The notes under the pieces: generated by a model
Told to the model about the DNA's origin: nothing
What the model saw: the letters and a program-made list of their open reading frames with translations, nothing else
The model's database searches: none
DNA from: Weissella paramesenteroides ATCC 33313
Lineage (GTDB): Bacteria; Bacillota; Bacilli; Lactobacillales; Lactobacillaceae
Direction of reading: 5' to 3'
NCBI RefSeq assembly: GCF_000160575.1
Contig: NZ_GG697129.1
Span: 124,001-188,000, forward strand
DNA: 64,000 nucleotides
Translations under genes and position numbers: made by a program
Part shown: positions 35,868 to 43,908 of the stretch, in pieces
Position numbering within the stretch: the stretch's first letter is position 1
How the letters are laid out: the number at the start of each line of letters is the position of its first letter

Positions 35868-35877
35868 TGTCATGACA
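35868..35877. promoter_or_regulatory. Palindrome in the PTS leader, possible GntR operator
   Basis: TGTCATGACA lies between the -10 box and the ribosome binding site of the EIIA gene, within ATTTGTCATGACATAT. A repressor site of the GntR/UTRA protein encoded nearby is plausible. Confidence 0.4.
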
Positions 35878-35896
35878 TATTTGTTTTTACGATTAC

Positions 35897-35925
35897 ATTA
35901 TATGTAAACGTTTTCATTGTGTCAA
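35897..35925 (-). promoter_or_regulatory. Consensus promoter of the PTS operon with cre in the spacer
   Basis: Minus strand TTGACA (35920-35925), 17-bp spacer, TATAAT (35897-35902): both hexamers perfect. The spacer holds cre TGAAAACGTTTACA (35903-35916), so CcpA binding would block polymerase directly. Confidence 0.9.
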
Positions 35926-35966
35926 TAACGTGTTTTTCGAATATTAATTCTTTTAATATATACCAA

Positions 35967-35994
35967 TTGACAATTTTAAAAAATAACATAAAAT
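35967..35994 (+). promoter_or_regulatory. deoC promoter
   Basis: TTGACA, 16-bp spacer, TAAAAT, about 48 bp before the deoC start; divergent from the PTS promoter. Confidence 0.7.
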
Positions 35995-36041
35995 TAGTTA
36001 TGTAAGAACATATAAGGATTCATATACGGGGGATTTTTAAC

Positions 36042-36749
36042 ATGAAATATACTATTGATGATTTTAGTCAGCTAATCGATCATACCAATCTACATGCTGA
36101 TGCAAGTGCGGCAGATATGAAGAAACTATGCCAAGAGGCGAAGGATTACCACTTTAGAATGGTGGCCATTAATCAAGTACAATCAAAGTTATGTTCGGAA
36201 GAACTAGCTGACTCCGATGTACATACTGGGGCTGCAATTAGTTTTCCACTAGGTCAAATAACCATTGCATCAAAAGTCTTCGATACACGTGATGCCATCC
36301 ATAATGGTGCGAATGAAATTGATTATGTCGTTAATTTAACGGAACTAAAAAACGGTAATTGGGATTACATCAAAGATGAGATGACCCAAATTACCGCTAT
36401 TTGTCGTGAAAACAATGTTATTAGTAAAGTTATTTTTGAAAATTGTTATCTTGAAAATTCAGAAATTGAGCATTTAGCTCAAATTGCGAAAGAGGTTAAA
36501 CCCGATTTTATAAAAACATCAACTGGTTTTGGAACTAGTGGCGCAACTGTTGCTGATGTTAAATTGATGAAAGAGACTGTTGGTGACGCGGTTAAAGTGA
36601 AAGCTGCTGGTGGTATTCGTAACTCTGATGATTTCTTAGCACTTATCGCTGCTGGTGCCGAAAGAATTGGTACAAGTTCCGGTATTAAAATTATCAATGT
36701 GTTAAAGGAAAGAATGACACAAGACGACGTTTCATACATTGAATTATAA
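36042..36749 (+). CDS. deoC: Deoxyribose-phosphate aldolase
   Basis: Cleaves 2-deoxyribose-5-phosphate to glyceraldehyde-3-phosphate and acetaldehyde through a Schiff base. The 235-residue TIM barrel shows Asp in [10 protein letters not shown] (about 90), the Schiff-base Lys in [10 protein letters not shown] (about 152) and the proton-relay Lys in [10 protein letters not shown] (about 185). GGGGGAT precedes ATG. It lies divergent from the mannose-type PTS and before a GntR regulator, with a terminator between, rather than in the usual deo operon. Confidence 0.95.
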   Translation: MKYTIDDFSQLIDHTNLHADASAADMKKLCQEAKDYHFRMVAINQVQSKLCSEELADSDVHTGAAISFPLGQITIASKVFDTRDAIHNGANEIDYVVNLTELKNGNWDYIKDEMTQITAICRENNVISKVIFENCYLENSEIEHLAQIAKEVKPDFIKTSTGFGTSGATVADVKLMKETVGDAVKVKAAGGIRNSDDFLALIAAGAERIGTSSGIKIINVLKERMTQDDVSYIEL

Positions 36750-36761
36750 AGTCATAATTCA

Positions 36762-36800
36762 TAACCCTCTTGCGGCTATCATGCAACAAGAGGGTTATTA
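36762..36800 (+). terminator. deoC terminator
   Basis: 11-bp arms TAACCCTCTTG and CAAGAGGGTTA, then an A/T-rich tail. Confidence 0.75.
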
Positions 36801-36877
36801 TATTATAATTGTTTCTACATACATAAATTTAATTTCAATAAAAAATACCACCACTCAAAGTTATTTCGAGGCAAACT

Positions 36878-37594
36878 ATGACACAAACACAAGCAAAATA
36901 TCGTAATATCGCAAATAAAATTCTTGCTAGCATTCAAGATGGTACCTATCCTTTGAATAGTTTCATCCCCAAAGAGATGGACTTAGTCGAGCAATTTCAA
37001 GTGAGCAGACCAACCATTCGCCAAGCTATCCAAGTACTAGTGAACGAAGGCTATTTAGCACGGCGTAAAAAATTAGGCACTTGGGTAAAAGCAACTAAAA
37101 TTGAACAAGGCTTCACCCATGTTATTAAAAGTTACTCCGATGAAATGGGAGAGAAAGGCGTTATTCCAAAGACCAAGGTCATTAGTTTGACCAAAATGCT
37201 GGTCACACCAGAAATTCAATCCGAGTTACAGCTAACTGACAAGGATACTGTTTTTGCACTAACTCGTTTGCGCTATGCAGATGACAAGCCCATTTTGTTG
37301 ACAACCTCATATATTCCAACAAAATATATTCCTGATTTTGATCAACACGATTTTGAAAAAGAGTCCGTACTACACACGTTTGAAAATCATAATCTTTATA
37401 TGACCCATGCTTCACGAGAATTGGAGCTACTTCGTGCTGACGAAACAACTGCTGCACTACTAGAAATTCCATTAGATGATCCGCTGTTCTACTTCCATAC
37501 GATTACTTATACAAATCAAGATATTCCAGTAGAATATGCCCTTTCAAAATATCGTGGTGATATTAGTTCTTTTAAGATTGAAATTAATCAATAA
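36878..37594 (+). CDS. GntR-family regulator with UTRA domain
   Basis: A 238-residue regulator: N-terminal winged helix (about 8-75; KEMDLVEQFQVSRPTIRQAIQVL and the wing GTWVKA) followed by a UTRA sensor domain (about 95-235) that usually binds a phosphorylated sugar. It is downstream of deoC and near the divergent PTS operon, so it likely controls both. GAGGC lies upstream. It ends at a hairpin of the repeat family shared with the convergent reductase. Confidence 0.9.
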   Translation: MTQTQAKYRNIANKILASIQDGTYPLNSFIPKEMDLVEQFQVSRPTIRQAIQVLVNEGYLARRKKLGTWVKATKIEQGFTHVIKSYSDEMGEKGVIPKTKVISLTKMLVTPEIQSELQLTDKDTVFALTRLRYADDKPILLTTSYIPTKYIPDFDQHDFEKESVLHTFENHNLYMTHASRELELLRADETTAALLEIPLDDPLFYFHTITYTNQDIPVEYALSKYRGDISSFKIEINQ

Positions 37595-37631
37595 AAAAGA
37601 GGTTAGTTTGTAGCTAGCGATTATAGACTAA

Positions 37632-37705
37632 AAGGGGCAATAATCTACCTATTTGATTTCGGTAGATTATTGCCCCTTAAACGTCTTTTGTCGCACTCTA
37701 TTTAT
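37632..37705 (-). repeat. Hairpin repeat family member and bidirectional terminator
   Basis: Perfect 18-bp arms AAGGGGCAATAATCTACC and GGTAGATTATTGCCCCTT, 11-base loop. Read on the minus strand it is preceded by AGAGTGCGACAAAAGACGTT, close to the edge AGAGCGTGACAAGAGACGTT of locus B. Its stem also resembles the one at 55.8 kb. It lies between convergent genes. Confidence 0.75.
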
Positions 37706-38596
37706 CTAAGCCTTAAAAGCTTCATCAATTGCCTTATATTCATCTTCTGTCAGATGAACATCAATTGACTTTGCTAAATCAGTTGCTTGCTCAGCATTAC
37801 GGGCACCAGGAATAACTAAACCAATATTTGGATTTGCCATATACCATGCCAAAACGGCATGAGTTAGTGTCACATCATGTGCTTCAGCAACTTGCTTTAG
37901 GACATCAAGGCCTTTAATAATTTGATCAAACTTTGCGTCATCTAAGCGATCAAACTTGTCACGATCTGCTGCACCGTAACGTCCTGTCAACAATCCTGAC
38001 TCTAGTGGGAAGTAAGGTACGAAACCGATACCATTCTCACGAAGATATGCAAAGCGTTCTTGCTCTTCATCACGATGTGCCAAACTGTAGTAGTCCTCAT
38101 CAAAGTCAACTTTACCAGTAGCATTAGCTTCCTTTAATTGATCAAAACTAAAGTTTGAAACACCAATGGCTCGAATCTTACCCGCTTGCTTTAACTTATC
38201 AAGCGCTTCTACTGCTGCTAACTTATCAGATGTTTCATCTGGAAAATGAATATAGAAGATGTCAATGTAGTCAGTCTTCAAACGCTTCAAAGATTCCTCA
38301 ACTGTTTTAACCAAGAACTCAGGACTATTATCTGACTTATAGTCATTATCTGGGTTCTGAGCACCCTTCGTTGCAATAATAATCTTGCTTCGATCATAAT
38401 CTTGGATAACATCCCCAATAATTTCCTCAGAACGTCCTAAACCATAGACAAAAGCTGTATCCAATACGTTAATCCCTGCATCTAATGCTGCACGAACCAA
38501 ATCATAACCATCTTGCTCATCTAGATCTTTAAATAAATTGTGTCCACCAACTTTATTAGTCCCCAAACCTAACTTATGTGTAAATTCTAATGTCAT
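37706..38596 (-). CDS. Aldo/keto reductase (YajO/YghZ-like)
   Basis: A 296-residue NADPH-dependent oxidoreductase of the AKR superfamily. Catalytic residues: Asp and Tyr in VLDTAFVYGLGRSEEIIG (about 45-60), Lys in IIATKGAQ (about 77), His in IFYIHFPD (about 117). The C-terminal IPGARNAEQATD binds the cofactor. It has AGAGGGAG before ATG. Upstream sits repeat locus B. Substrate unknown. Confidence 0.9.
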   Translation of the reverse strand: MTLEFTHKLGLGTNKVGGHNLFKDLDEQDGYDLVRAALDAGINVLDTAFVYGLGRSEEIIGDVIQDYDRSKIIIATKGAQNPDNDYKSDNSPEFLVKTVEESLKRLKTDYIDIFYIHFPDETSDKLAAVEALDKLKQAGKIRAIGVSNFSFDQLKEANATGKVDFDEDYYSLAHRDEEQERFAYLRENGIGFVPYFPLESGLLTGRYGAADRDKFDRLDDAKFDQIIKGLDVLKQVAEAHDVTLTHAVLAWYMANPNIGLVIPGARNAEQATDLAKSIDVHLTEDEYKAIDEAFKA

Positions 38597-38683
38597 ATTT
38601 GTACTCCCTCTAATCTAAGTATTGTGTCATGAAACAAGTGCTTCATTTCACTTACATGTTAACATACTTTTCTTAAGTTAGTA

Positions 38684-38848
38684 AAAAGAGAGCGTGACAA
38701 GAGACGTTTTGAATCCGGTTGTAACGACGGTACCACCATTTTTGATCGTAGCAGAGCGGAGATCAGGAAGGGTGGTATCTCGTTACATTAAGGATTCAGT
38801 CTCTTGGAGCGCGTTTATGCAGAGCGTGACAACAAGCGTTTAACATTC
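38684..38848 (+). repeat. Foldback element (hairpin repeat family, locus B)
   Basis: AGAGCGTGACAA, then a long nested stem (CAAGAGAC/GTCTCTTG, GAATCC/GGATTC, GTAACGA/TCGTTAC, TACCACC/GGTGGTA, TGATC/GATCA), then GGAGCGCGTTTATGC and a second copy of the left edge (AGAGCGTGACAACAAGCGTT) cut off at the ogt 3' end. The stem sequence differs from locus A; the edges are shared. Confidence 0.8.
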
Positions 38849-38853
38849 CGTCT

Positions 38854-39363
38854 CTACTCTTGAAAGTCTGCCTCTTCCAAAGTTAATAAGGCTTTTTTTC
38901 GCGCCAATCCTCCGGCATAACCGGTGAGTGACCCGTCACTACCTACCACACGATGGCAAGGAATAAAAATCATAAATGGATTGGCACCAATTGCATGACC
39001 GACTGCACGTGATAAGTTTTTTGCTCGTTGTTCATCATCTGTTATCAGATGGCAAATCTGTTGGTAAGTTACGGTATGACCATAGGGTAATTGCTGTAAC
39101 GCTTGTAACACCTGCTGTTGAAATGACGTAACTTTAAGCTTAATTGGCAATGTTGCAATCTCTGGTGCCTTACCCGCAAAATAATCTGTTAACCACTGCT
39201 TAGCTTTTTGTAACACCAGTGTATCTGATTCTTCTGCCTTGGTTAGGTCGTACTTACCGCCAAAGTGCTTTTGGTTTTCAAACCAGCAGCCTAAAAAAGA
39301 TTGACCATCACTTAACAATGTCACCTTTCCCAGCGGTGTTTGCATGACTTGAAAATATTCCAT
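38854..39363 (-). CDS. ogt: Methylated-DNA--protein-cysteine methyltransferase
   Basis: Transfers methyl from O6-methylguanine to its own Cys. The 169-residue protein has the active site FIPCHRVVGSDGSLTGYAGG (about 137-156). The N-terminal half is the usual Ada-like domain. It begins 22 bp after the comK-like stop on the same strand, suggesting one transcript with the comX-comK genes. The 3' end touches repeat locus B. Confidence 0.95.
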   Translation of the reverse strand: MEYFQVMQTPLGKVTLLSDGQSFLGCWFENQKHFGGKYDLTKAEESDTLVLQKAKQWLTDYFAGKAPEIATLPIKLKVTSFQQQVLQALQQLPYGHTVTYQQICHLITDDEQRAKNLSRAVGHAIGANPFMIFIPCHRVVGSDGSLTGYAGGLARKKALLTLEEADFQE

Positions 39364-39385
39364 CTCCGATTACCTCGCTATCTGT

Positions 39386-40114
39386 TTATTGTTTCTCTTC
39401 AATCCGCTTCATTAAATATGCAATGACCTTTCGCACCATTTTTTTGGTTCCCGCATCCAATGAATACGTTAATAGACCTTCAAGTTTAAGAATAACCCAC
39501 CAGTTAATTAAACGCACGCGATCAACATGTTGACTGACTTGCTCTGGCCAACTAATACATGGTAATAGCATTTTATCAAATCGATCACCGTGTCCAAAAG
39601 TATATTGCGTCATCCATAAACTGACAATCTTGGTTGCTATCAACTGTTTAATAAATTTATCTTTATGCTTTGCAATTTGCACCACCGTCCCATCACGAAG
39701 CACGACACACGTTCGCATACCTCGTGTTTGCACATTAACAATTTGACGAGCATTAATCCATGTCGTTGGACCACTTTTATAACTAGTGACTGGCACAAAT
39801 GCATGATTCTGCATCACCCAGCTCCGCATTTGACCACGCAATGCTGGTGGCAATAAACAATAATAAGCTTCTACCTGGTCATGTCGTTTATAGCCTGTTG
39901 TTTTTTCTAATTGATCCATTAATCGATTCGTAGAGACTAATGTGTCAACAATCATACCATCTGCATAATAGATTCGTGAAACTGAACGCTGATAGCGATC
40001 ACGAGCCGCAATGATTAACATTGTCTCATGTGGACAAATATCACTAGCTTCTGAAAGTTGCGACAAAACATCCTGAGAGTAACCTTTTTCTGAAATTATG
40101 ATTGAATTTGGCAT
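39386..40114 (-). CDS. comK: ComK-like competence transcription factor
   Basis: A 242-residue protein whose middle follows the ComK pattern: MLIIAARDRYQRSVSRIYY, the STNRLMDQL helix, then AFVP, GPTTWINARQIVNV (compare TRPQCGWISHVHVKEF in Bacillus ComK) and VVLRDGTVVQI (compare VTFSNGKTMELP). The C-terminal 80 residues are an extension. ComK activates DNA-uptake genes by binding AT-boxes. ATG 40114 (AAAGGAAC upstream) is preferred over 40147, which overlaps the sigma gene. It follows the ComX-like gene by 14 bp. Assignment is by pattern only. Confidence 0.65.
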   Translation of the reverse strand: MPNSIIISEKGYSQDVLSQLSEASDICPHETMLIIAARDRYQRSVSRIYYADGMIVDTLVSTNRLMDQLEKTTGYKRHDQVEAYYCLLPPALRGQMRSWVMQNHAFVPVTSYKSGPTTWINARQIVNVQTRGMRTCVVLRDGTVVQIAKHKDKFIKQLIATKIVSLWMTQYTFGHGDRFDKMLLPCISWPEQVSQHVDRVRLINWWVILKLEGLLTYSLDAGTKKMVRKVIAYLMKRIEEKQ

Positions 40115-40128
40115 AATTATATGTTCCT

Positions 40129-40641
40129 TTATTGAAAATCTATGCAATATGATTTATTGATCATTTGCCGTAATAATTTTAAGTGGCGATAATATGTCAT
40201 ACGATGAATTTCCAGACGAATACACCGTTTTGTAACTAAATCATCTGGATATTTCATAAAATCTAATAATAACTGTCTGATTTTTTGCTGGCAAACTGAT
40301 TGATTCAATAAATTTTCAATAATTACCTTTAATTCAGTATTTTCGAATGCTTGTTCCATTTGTACAACTTCAGGTGGTGTAATTATAAAATCATGACGCT
40401 CTTCATATTTTTGATTACTTCGTTGTATATCCCTTAGTCGCCACAATAACCAGCGAAATAAATTTGAATTATTGGTTGGTGCTAACTGATCACCTGCTAA
40501 TAAGCGCTGAAGAATCAATAATCGCAATTCCTGCCGATAATCATCAAAATTTACATTCCGCCAATCGATATGCCCCGTTTTTAAAACACCACCAATGATA
40601 GGTTCATATTGCTCCCATCGATTAATAACTTCTGTCGTCAT
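40129..40641 (-). CDS. comX: ComX/SigH-like alternative sigma factor
   Basis: A 170-residue small sigma-70-type factor. The N-terminal half shows region 2 (YEPIIGGVLKTGHIDWRNVNFDDYRQELRL style helices and LFRWLLWRLRDIQRS, about 15-75). The C-terminal half (about 120-165) is a region-4-like helix-turn-helix (EIHRMTYYRHLKLLRQM). It resembles the competence sigma factors of lactobacilli. RBS AAGGAG. It appears to be the first gene of a comX-comK-ogt operon. Confidence 0.7.
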   Translation of the reverse strand: MTTEVINRWEQYEPIIGGVLKTGHIDWRNVNFDDYRQELRLLILQRLLAGDQLAPTNNSNLFRWLLWRLRDIQRSNQKYEERHDFIITPPEVVQMEQAFENTELKVIIENLLNQSVCQQKIRQLLLDFMKYPDDLVTKRCIRLEIHRMTYYRHLKLLRQMINKSYCIDFQ

Positions 40642-40841
40642 TTGAAACTCCTTTGGTTATATTTTTTGATACCATACCACCCAAGTCGTTCGCCTATCGC
40701 CAGAGAAAATCCATAAATAACCATAGTACTTAATCAATTACTTATAATGACAACGTTTGGTAAACTCTAATCACCAGACTTTTAGTCCTTTTTACTAGAA
40801 AAGAGGGGTAGACAAATAAAAAAGGCCTCATTTCGTAAAAA

Positions 40842-40877
40842 ATATGACGGATACACATGAAAGTCTATCCGTCATAT
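40842..40877 (-). terminator. osmC-like gene terminator
   Basis: 12-bp arms ATATGACGGATA and TATCCGTCATAT, then TTTTTT on the minus strand. Confidence 0.85.
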
Positions 40878-40893
40878 CATTTTTTATTATGAG

Positions 40894-41322
40894 TTAATCT
40901 AGATCCAAAACTGCTTCTAGACTGTAATTATCGTTACCACGAAGTAGCTGTGATACACAGCAACGATTTTCAACTTCTGATACCAATGCACGGGTTTGTG
41001 ACAATGTCTGCCCTGGAACAGCAACCTGTGCATGAACTAAAAATTCATTATGTCCCTTTCCTCGAACGTATGAAATCTTTGCATGTGCTCTTGGTTCCAC
41101 ATCAATTTTATGTTCTTTCAGAATAACTTCCATCGTACCTACTAAACAAGTACACAATGACATTCCCAATAATTGTTCTGGATTTGTCCCTGGATTATCA
41201 TTTAATGGGCTACTAGTCTGCACCTCAATGCCATTTTTAGCATAAGCATGGCCATCTAAACCTTCTATATTATAAGTATCTGTCGTATACAATGCCTTAT
41301 CCCAACGCACATCATTTTTCAT
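40894..41322 (-). CDS. OsmC/Ohr family peroxiredoxin
   Basis: A 142-residue thiol peroxidase family protein that would reduce organic hydroperoxides. The two redox cysteines are seen in NPEQLLGMSLCTCLVG (about 57) and ENRCCVSQL (about 120). RBS AAAAGGGGAGAAG. A cre site lies in the promoter region. It is monocistronic. Confidence 0.92.
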   Translation of the reverse strand: MKNDVRWDKALYTTDTYNIEGLDGHAYAKNGIEVQTSSPLNDNPGTNPEQLLGMSLCTCLVGTMEVILKEHKIDVEPRAHAKISYVRGKGHNEFLVHAQVAVPGQTLSQTRALVSEVENRCCVSQLLRGNDNYSLEAVLDLD

Positions 41323-41356
41323 CTGACTTCTCCCCTTTTATAAAGCATATTACCAT

Positions 41357-41370
41357 TGTAAGCGTTTTCG
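41357..41370. promoter_or_regulatory. cre site upstream of the osmC-like gene
   Basis: Minus strand CGAAAACGCTTACA matches the cre consensus at 13 of 14 positions, about 35 bp before the start codon. Confidence 0.6.
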
Positions 41371-41403
41371 ACAGATAAAACACCTATCAATTAATCAAAA
41401 TGA

Positions 41404-41434
41404 AAAAGGTGCAATCCTCACCGGAATTGCACCT
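41404..41434 (-). terminator. pstS terminator
   Basis: AGGTGCAAT and ATTGCACCT arms, then T residues on the minus strand. Confidence 0.8.
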
Positions 41435-41454
41435 CATAAAACGTATTCAATTAT

Positions 41455-42327
41455 TTACTTTTTTGTAACATCGCCATTGGCATTCTTAGTAACCTTCATC
41501 TCGTTTACTGGAATGTATCCCAATTTCTTTACTGTACTCTTCATTGAATTAGACTTCACAAACTTGATAAACTTTGTTGTATTCTTGTCAGGTTTCTTGG
41601 TCGTATACATATGCTCATATGCCCAGATCGACCACTTATTATCCTTAACATTCTTCACAGTTGGCTTAACTTTATCAATGGCAAGTGGCTTCAAATTTTT
41701 AGCCTGGTCACCAGTTGTGTATGAAAAGGCTAAATATGAAATAGCACCTGGTGTCTTAGAAACAATCTTTTGCACCGCACCATTATCATCTTGTTCCTGT
41801 GAAGTTTTTGTTGCTTGACCGTCCATCACTTCTTTTTCAAAAGTGAAGCGGGTTCCAGAACCTTGGGCACGGTTTACAAGTGAGATTTCTTGATCTTGAC
41901 CACCAACATCTTTCCAGTTAGTGATTTTACCAGTGAAGATATCACGTAGTTGTGACATCGTTAATGATGACACTTTCACATCAGCATTTACGACTGGTGT
42001 AATACCCACGACGGCAACTTTATGGTCCTTTAATTTGTTTGCCTTGATACCATCTTTTTGTTCAGCAAAAATATCTGAATTACCGATAGTCACATTTCCT
42101 TTACCAACCTGGCTTAAGCCGGCACCGGAACCACCACCCTGCACATTTACTGTCACACCTGGGTTCTTACTTCCAAATTCATCAGCTGCCTGTGCTGCTA
42201 AAGGTTGTAACGCAGTTGAACCAACAGCAGTTACCTGCTTTGATGAGTCAGCATACACGTTACCGCCCAATAATCCTCCAGCAAAAACCAGTCCCGCTGT
42301 ACTCATCAAAAATAATCCTTTTTTCAT
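41455..42327 (-). CDS. pstS: Phosphate ABC transporter substrate-binding protein
   Basis: A 290-residue exported phosphate-binding protein. Signal peptide at 1-26 ending in VYA, without a lipobox Cys, so secreted or retained by other means. The ligand loops are visible: GSTALQPLA (about 36-44), GGGSGAGLSQV (about 64-74) and NRAQGSGTRFTFE (about 152-164). GTG 42330 is possible, but AGGAG is six bases from ATG 42327. No pstCAB genes are adjacent. Confidence 0.9.
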   Translation of the reverse strand: MKKGLFLMSTAGLVFAGGLLGGNVYADSSKQVTAVGSTALQPLAAQAADEFGSKNPGVTVNVQGGGSGAGLSQVGKGNVTIGNSDIFAEQKDGIKANKLKDHKVAVVGITPVVNADVKVSSLTMSQLRDIFTGKITNWKDVGGQDQEISLVNRAQGSGTRFTFEKEVMDGQATKTSQEQDDNGAVQKIVSKTPGAISYLAFSYTTGDQAKNLKPLAIDKVKPTVKNVKDNKWSIWAYEHMYTTKKPDKNTTKFIKFVKSNSMKSTVKKLGYIPVNEMKVTKNANGDVTKK

Positions 42328-42642
42328 CACAAACTCCTTCTATTGTGGTTTATGTTTATAGTAGTCGCAAAGAGCAGGGTTCACTCACAATTGGCTTTTG
42401 GTCATAGCATCGGCGTGTTACTCCTTACGACACTTATTATTTTATAAAAAGAATGTATCGATTTTGCTTGAACTTCTTGTGCCTTTCGTGTGTATTACGT
42501 AAATAATTACGTTACAAACATTTTTTTATGTAAATATGAGCAGATTAAAAATCTCTAAATTTAAATTTTAACGCCCCATTTCAAGGCAACACATGGCATA
42601 ATAGAGTAGTTACTGAATAAATAAATTTTTGGGAGTATAAAT
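42328..42642. other. Divergent region pstS / ntd
   Basis: AT-rich with no supported frame beyond very short ones. ntd promoter: TAATAG/ATAATA -10-like at about 42597-42602. The minus strand has the pstS leader with a stray AAGGAG followed by a two-codon frame, which I do not count as a gene. Confidence 0.4.
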
Positions 42643-43185
42643 ATGTTAAGTATGGACGAATTGATTCAACAATTAGAAGACATCCGCAATGCTGCATCAG
42701 ATGTCAAGAAAGTACCCGGTGCACGGACCATCTATTTGGGAGCGGGTTGGTTTTCCGACCGTCAAATAGAGACCTTGCTTGCATCTTACAAAGCTTTGAA
42801 CAATAATCCAACGATTAGTTATGTTCATGTGCCTTTGTTGAATCAATTTGGTGGTCAAGCATTTGACGAAAATGGTGATTTTAACCCTGATTTTACGTGG
42901 GCAGTGGCAACTTATAATGCTGATATTACTGCTATTCAAAATACAGATGTCACTTTAGGGGTCATTACCGCTGGTAATGAAGATAGTGGTACTGCATTTG
43001 AATTGGGTTATGCTGCTGCTTTGGGTCGTCCATCAGTCGCATTCTTTGACGGTGATTGGGAAGCTAAGCCAATCAATTTAATGCCTGCTATTGGACCATC
43101 TTCATACGTTCGTTCAACTGATGAATTAGCAACCTTTAACTTCATGAGCATTGCAACTCGTGTTTACGAAGGTAAGATTATTTAA
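42643..43185 (+). CDS. ntd: Nucleoside 2-deoxyribosyltransferase
   Basis: Exchanges the base of a deoxynucleoside for another free base, a salvage reaction typical of lactobacilli. The 180-residue protein shows TIYLGAGWFSDRQ near 29-41, and the catalytic Glu and binding Asp in EDSGTAFELGYAAALGRPS (about 113-131). RBS GGGAG. It fits the nucleoside theme of the right half (NupC, hydrolases, deoC). It ends with a hairpin. Confidence 0.93.
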   Translation: MLSMDELIQQLEDIRNAASDVKKVPGARTIYLGAGWFSDRQIETLLASYKALNNNPTISYVHVPLLNQFGGQAFDENGDFNPDFTWAVATYNADITAIQNTDVTLGVITAGNEDSGTAFELGYAAALGRPSVAFFDGDWEAKPINLMPAIGPSSYVRSTDELATFNFMSIATRVYEGKII

Positions 43186-43215
43186 TTAAATACTTTGAAA
43201 ATAGAAACAGATATT

Positions 43216-43253
43216 AAGGTTGGAACAAAAGAAAATGTTCCAATCTTTTTTTG
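43216..43253 (+). terminator. ntd terminator
   Basis: Arms AAGGTTGGAAC and GTTCCAATCTT (one G-T) followed by seven T. Confidence 0.85.
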
Positions 43254-43408
43254 TAAAATAATTTTAATTACGAGCCTGAAAATTTTATAACATAAATGCG
43301 TTACACACCAGCTTCAAACCAACTTTTATCTCGCTCTCGCAATGCCTGTTTTTTCATTTTCTTGTATATAAAAAATATTTTAAGCTCCAATTAATTAGTA
43401 TATTTATA

Positions 43409-43433
43409 CTTAGACATTAATCAAAAGTCTAAG
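43409..43433 (+). promoter_or_regulatory. Small inverted repeat before the FMN-binding protein gene
   Basis: CTTAGAC and GTCTAAG, 11 bases apart; the right arm abuts the AAGGAAC ribosome site. It could be an operator or a translation-blocking hairpin. Confidence 0.35.
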
Positions 43434-43444
43434 GAACTTATATT

Positions 43445-43906
43445 ATGAAAAAAATAATTAGTACACTCGTATCGCTCATTGTTCTAATTGCACTGATTAT
43501 CGATGGCTATTGGTTATTCTTCAAACAAAAAATAACTAGTGCAACGACACAAACGACAACTTCACAAAGCGCTGCAAGCTCGCAAGATAATTCATCAACT
43601 ACTAACCAGACAAACGCTAATCAATACAAAGACGGTACGTATACTGGTAAAGCAACCAGTACTCAGTGGGGTGACGTACAAGTCCAAGCTACTGTTAAAA
43701 ATGGTAAGTTATCCGCCATTAATGTATTGGAGTATCCGAACGAAAATGGCCATGATCAGCAAATTAACCAACAAGCGCTTCCTATATATAAGTCAGAAGC
43801 GCTTAAAAAGCAAAGTGCAAAGATATCACTTGTTTCAGGTGCTAGTGAAACCTATAAGGGATTTACTGGCTCTCTACAAAACGCTTTAACACAGGCTGAG
43901 GGATAA
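43445..43906 (+). CDS. Membrane-anchored FMN-binding domain protein
   Basis: A 153-residue protein with an N-terminal membrane anchor (residues 5-27, no lipobox), a Ser/Thr/Gln/Asn-rich linker (28-60) and an FMN_bind domain (about 60-153: DGTYTGKA, GDVQVQATVKNGKL, INQQALP). The C-terminal SGASETYKGF includes the Thr to which ApbE attaches FMN. It would sit outside the membrane and carry electrons. It is the first of three genes with ApbE and a ferric-reductase-like protein. Confidence 0.88.
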   Translation: MKKIISTLVSLIVLIALIIDGYWLFFKQKITSATTQTTTSQSAASSQDNSSTTNQTNANQYKDGTYTGKATSTQWGDVQVQATVKNGKLSAINVLEYPNENGHDQQINQQALPIYKSEALKKQSAKISLVSGASETYKGFTGSLQNALTQAEG

Positions 43907-43908
43907 TT

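Noticed and set aside
42360-42480. Leader peptide in front of pstS
   Set aside because: AAGGAG is followed by only two- to six-codon frames with no telling residues.
43290-43330. Possible further member of the hairpin repeat family
   Set aside because: Minus-strand GAGAGCGAGATAAAAG is similar to the left edge, but neither hairpin nor right edge is convincing.
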